Positions 31,292-31,945 of a stretch of DNA of 31,945 nucleotides are shown here, in pieces. Positions within the stretch are counted from its first letter, which is position 1; each line of letters begins with the position of its first letter. The stretch lies in contig CAJUQP010000040.1 in assembly GCA_910588245.1 (NCBI GenBank), forward strand, positions 1 through 31,945. The letters run 5' to 3'. Below the pieces are notes generated by a model that was not told the origin of the DNA, made no database searches, and was given only the letters and a program-made list of their open reading frames with translations. Source of the stretch: an uncultured Muribaculaceae bacterium (GTDB lineage: Bacteria > Bacteroidota > Bacteroidia > Bacteroidales > Muribaculaceae). The translations under genes were made by a program, and so were the position numbers.

Positions 31292-31522
31292 ATGAGGAAA
31301 ACTAAAAGAATGATCACCCCTTACGTCTCCACATCGGGAAGACACGGGTGCATAAAGTGTATGGCATGCGTGGAATCTTGTCCGCGCAGAGTATTCGTGG
31401 AACGACAACGGATGTTGACACGCCGAATAATTGCAGTCCATCCGGATCTTTGTGCCGGATGCGGCATTTGTGTCAAGGTGTGCCCGAAAGGTATTCTTGA
31501 ACTTAAGAAGCAAGTGTTATGA
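31292..31522 (+). CDS. 2[4Fe-4S] ferredoxin
   Basis: 76 aa from MRKTKRMITPYVSTSG. Two cluster motifs: CIKCMACVESCP and CAGCGICVKVCPKG, both CxxCxxCxxxCP. It is a small cytoplasmic electron carrier. Its stop overlaps the next gene's ATG by 4 bp (ATGA), so it is translationally coupled to the DUF4405-type membrane protein and probably passes electrons to or from it. A GTG start at 31256 would add 12 polar residues but abuts the -7 box. Confidence 0.88.
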   Translation: MRKTKRMITPYVSTSGRHGCIKCMACVESCPRRVFVERQRMLTRRIIAVHPDLCAGCGICVKVCPKGILELKKQVL

Positions 31523-31911
31523 ATAAGAAACTGAAAATGAAGATCTGCGACTGGGCACTGCTCCCGGTGTCGGCCGCCATGCTTGTTTCTGGTATTGAGC
31601 TTGAGATTACGGAAGGCTCATCTGCCGCATGGGTCTGGGGGCATATCTTTTCCGGAATTCTCTTCACTGCCCTTATCGTATGGCACATCGCACTCCATTA
31701 CAAGAGTCACGACTGGTTGAGACGCCTATGGAAACGCCCCGCAGTAATCAAATGGCTCACCATCTCCGGAATCCTAACACTGGCCACGGGATTCTGGGCC
31801 GTTCCGGAATGGATCATAGCAGCCGCCCATACCCATATAGGAGCCTTGCACGGAAAGTTCGGTTTCATAATGATGCTTTTTGTCATTATCCAATACTTCG
31901 GTTATTTTTGA
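31519..31911 (+). CDS. DUF4405-type small membrane protein (cytochrome-b-like)
   Basis: 130 aa with about four helices: CDWALLPVSAAMLVSG, WGHIFSGILFTALIVWHIALHY, IKWLTISGILTLATGFW and HGKFGFIMMLFVIIQYFGYF. His residues fall within or next to helices (WGHIF, VWHIALHY, LHGKFG), an arrangement like b-type haem ligation in the FdnI/cytochrome b561 group. It ends near the window edge but is complete. It could pass electrons between the quinone pool and the ferredoxin; no partner dehydrogenase is visible in the window. Confidence 0.75.
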   Translation: MNKKLKMKICDWALLPVSAAMLVSGIELEITEGSSAAWVWGHIFSGILFTALIVWHIALHYKSHDWLRRLWKRPAVIKWLTISGILTLATGFWAVPEWIIAAAHTHIGALHGKFGFIMMLFVIIQYFGYF

Positions 31912-31945
31912 GAGTTTGTTAACGGCTCCGAGGAGCCAAGTGTTT
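31912..31945 (+). terminator. possible terminator after the DUF4405-type gene
   Basis: GGCTCC-ga-GGAGCC forms a short 6-bp hairpin at about 31924-31937, followed by AAGTGTTT at the window edge. The run of T may continue beyond the sequence given. Confidence 0.4.

Noticed and set aside
1..31945. tRNA, rRNA, integrase, transposase or phage genes
   Set aside because: None recognised anywhere in the window; the only mobile-type signal is the non-coding element at 14173-14504.

Overview
The window looks like chromosome of a Bacteroidota gut-type bacterium, most likely order Bacteroidales and plausibly Muribaculaceae. Visible support: repeated TAnnTTTG -7 promoter boxes (mostly TAACTTTG) upstream of genes, almost no Shine-Dalgarno sequences, the bamD/RpoZ-like and tgt/LptG-like gene pairs, and DUF4491-type, PepSY-like and AraC/ferredoxin/DUF4405-type genes. 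The family-level assignment is inference. I found no rRNA, tRNA, CRISPR array, prophage or transposase gene. Start codons were often reset downstream of the longest open frame, using promoter position, neighbour spacing or N-terminal motifs.

Layout. 1-210: tail of an upstream unit with strong hairpins and a terminator. 493-3287 (+): ADP-ribosylglycohydrolase, a Nudix/winged-helix regulator with a 21-bp minisatellite in its N-terminus and three operator-like sites upstream, and a von Willebrand A protein; read together as a possible ADP-ribose-responsive module. 3465-6054 (-): CNNM-type CBS membrane protein, a small exported ORF and a GH53 endo-galactanase. 6279-8637 (+): threonine aldolase and an SDF-type symporter. 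8722-9174 (-): exported PepSY-like protein, divergent from 9396-11884 (+), a complete ECF-type Ni/Co transporter (CbiM-CbiN fusion, CbiQ, CbiO). 12004-13655 (-): sigma factor, single-pass anti-sigma-like protein and an exported protein, divergent from a DUF4491-type membrane protein.

14173-14504 is a 332-bp non-coding element with nearly perfect 34-bp terminal inverted repeats and nested inner palindromes (MITE-like). It lies between the DUF4491 terminator and a 762-aa outer-membrane receptor (-). 16990-19484 (+): tgt and an LptF/G-type permease. 19590-22445 (-): acyltransferase, membrane metallophosphoesterase and HPPK-like operon. 22590-24453 (-): PASTA protein and RluD-type pseudouridine synthase. 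24619-25792 (+): BamD and omega-like subunit. 25899-29008 (+): ATP-grasp-like protein, Rossmann/DUF2520 protein, KdsC-like HAD phosphatase and Maf pyrophosphatase. 29111-30121 (-): ROK sugar kinase. 30368-31911 (+): AraC regulator, two-cluster ferredoxin and a small cytochrome-b-like membrane protein, probably a redox module.

Most genes are housekeeping or ordinary accessory functions. The parts most worth a second look are the ADP-ribose cassette with its operators and in-gene minisatellite, the nested inverted-repeat element, the tgt with no zinc-site cysteines, and the AraC/ferredoxin/membrane redox module.
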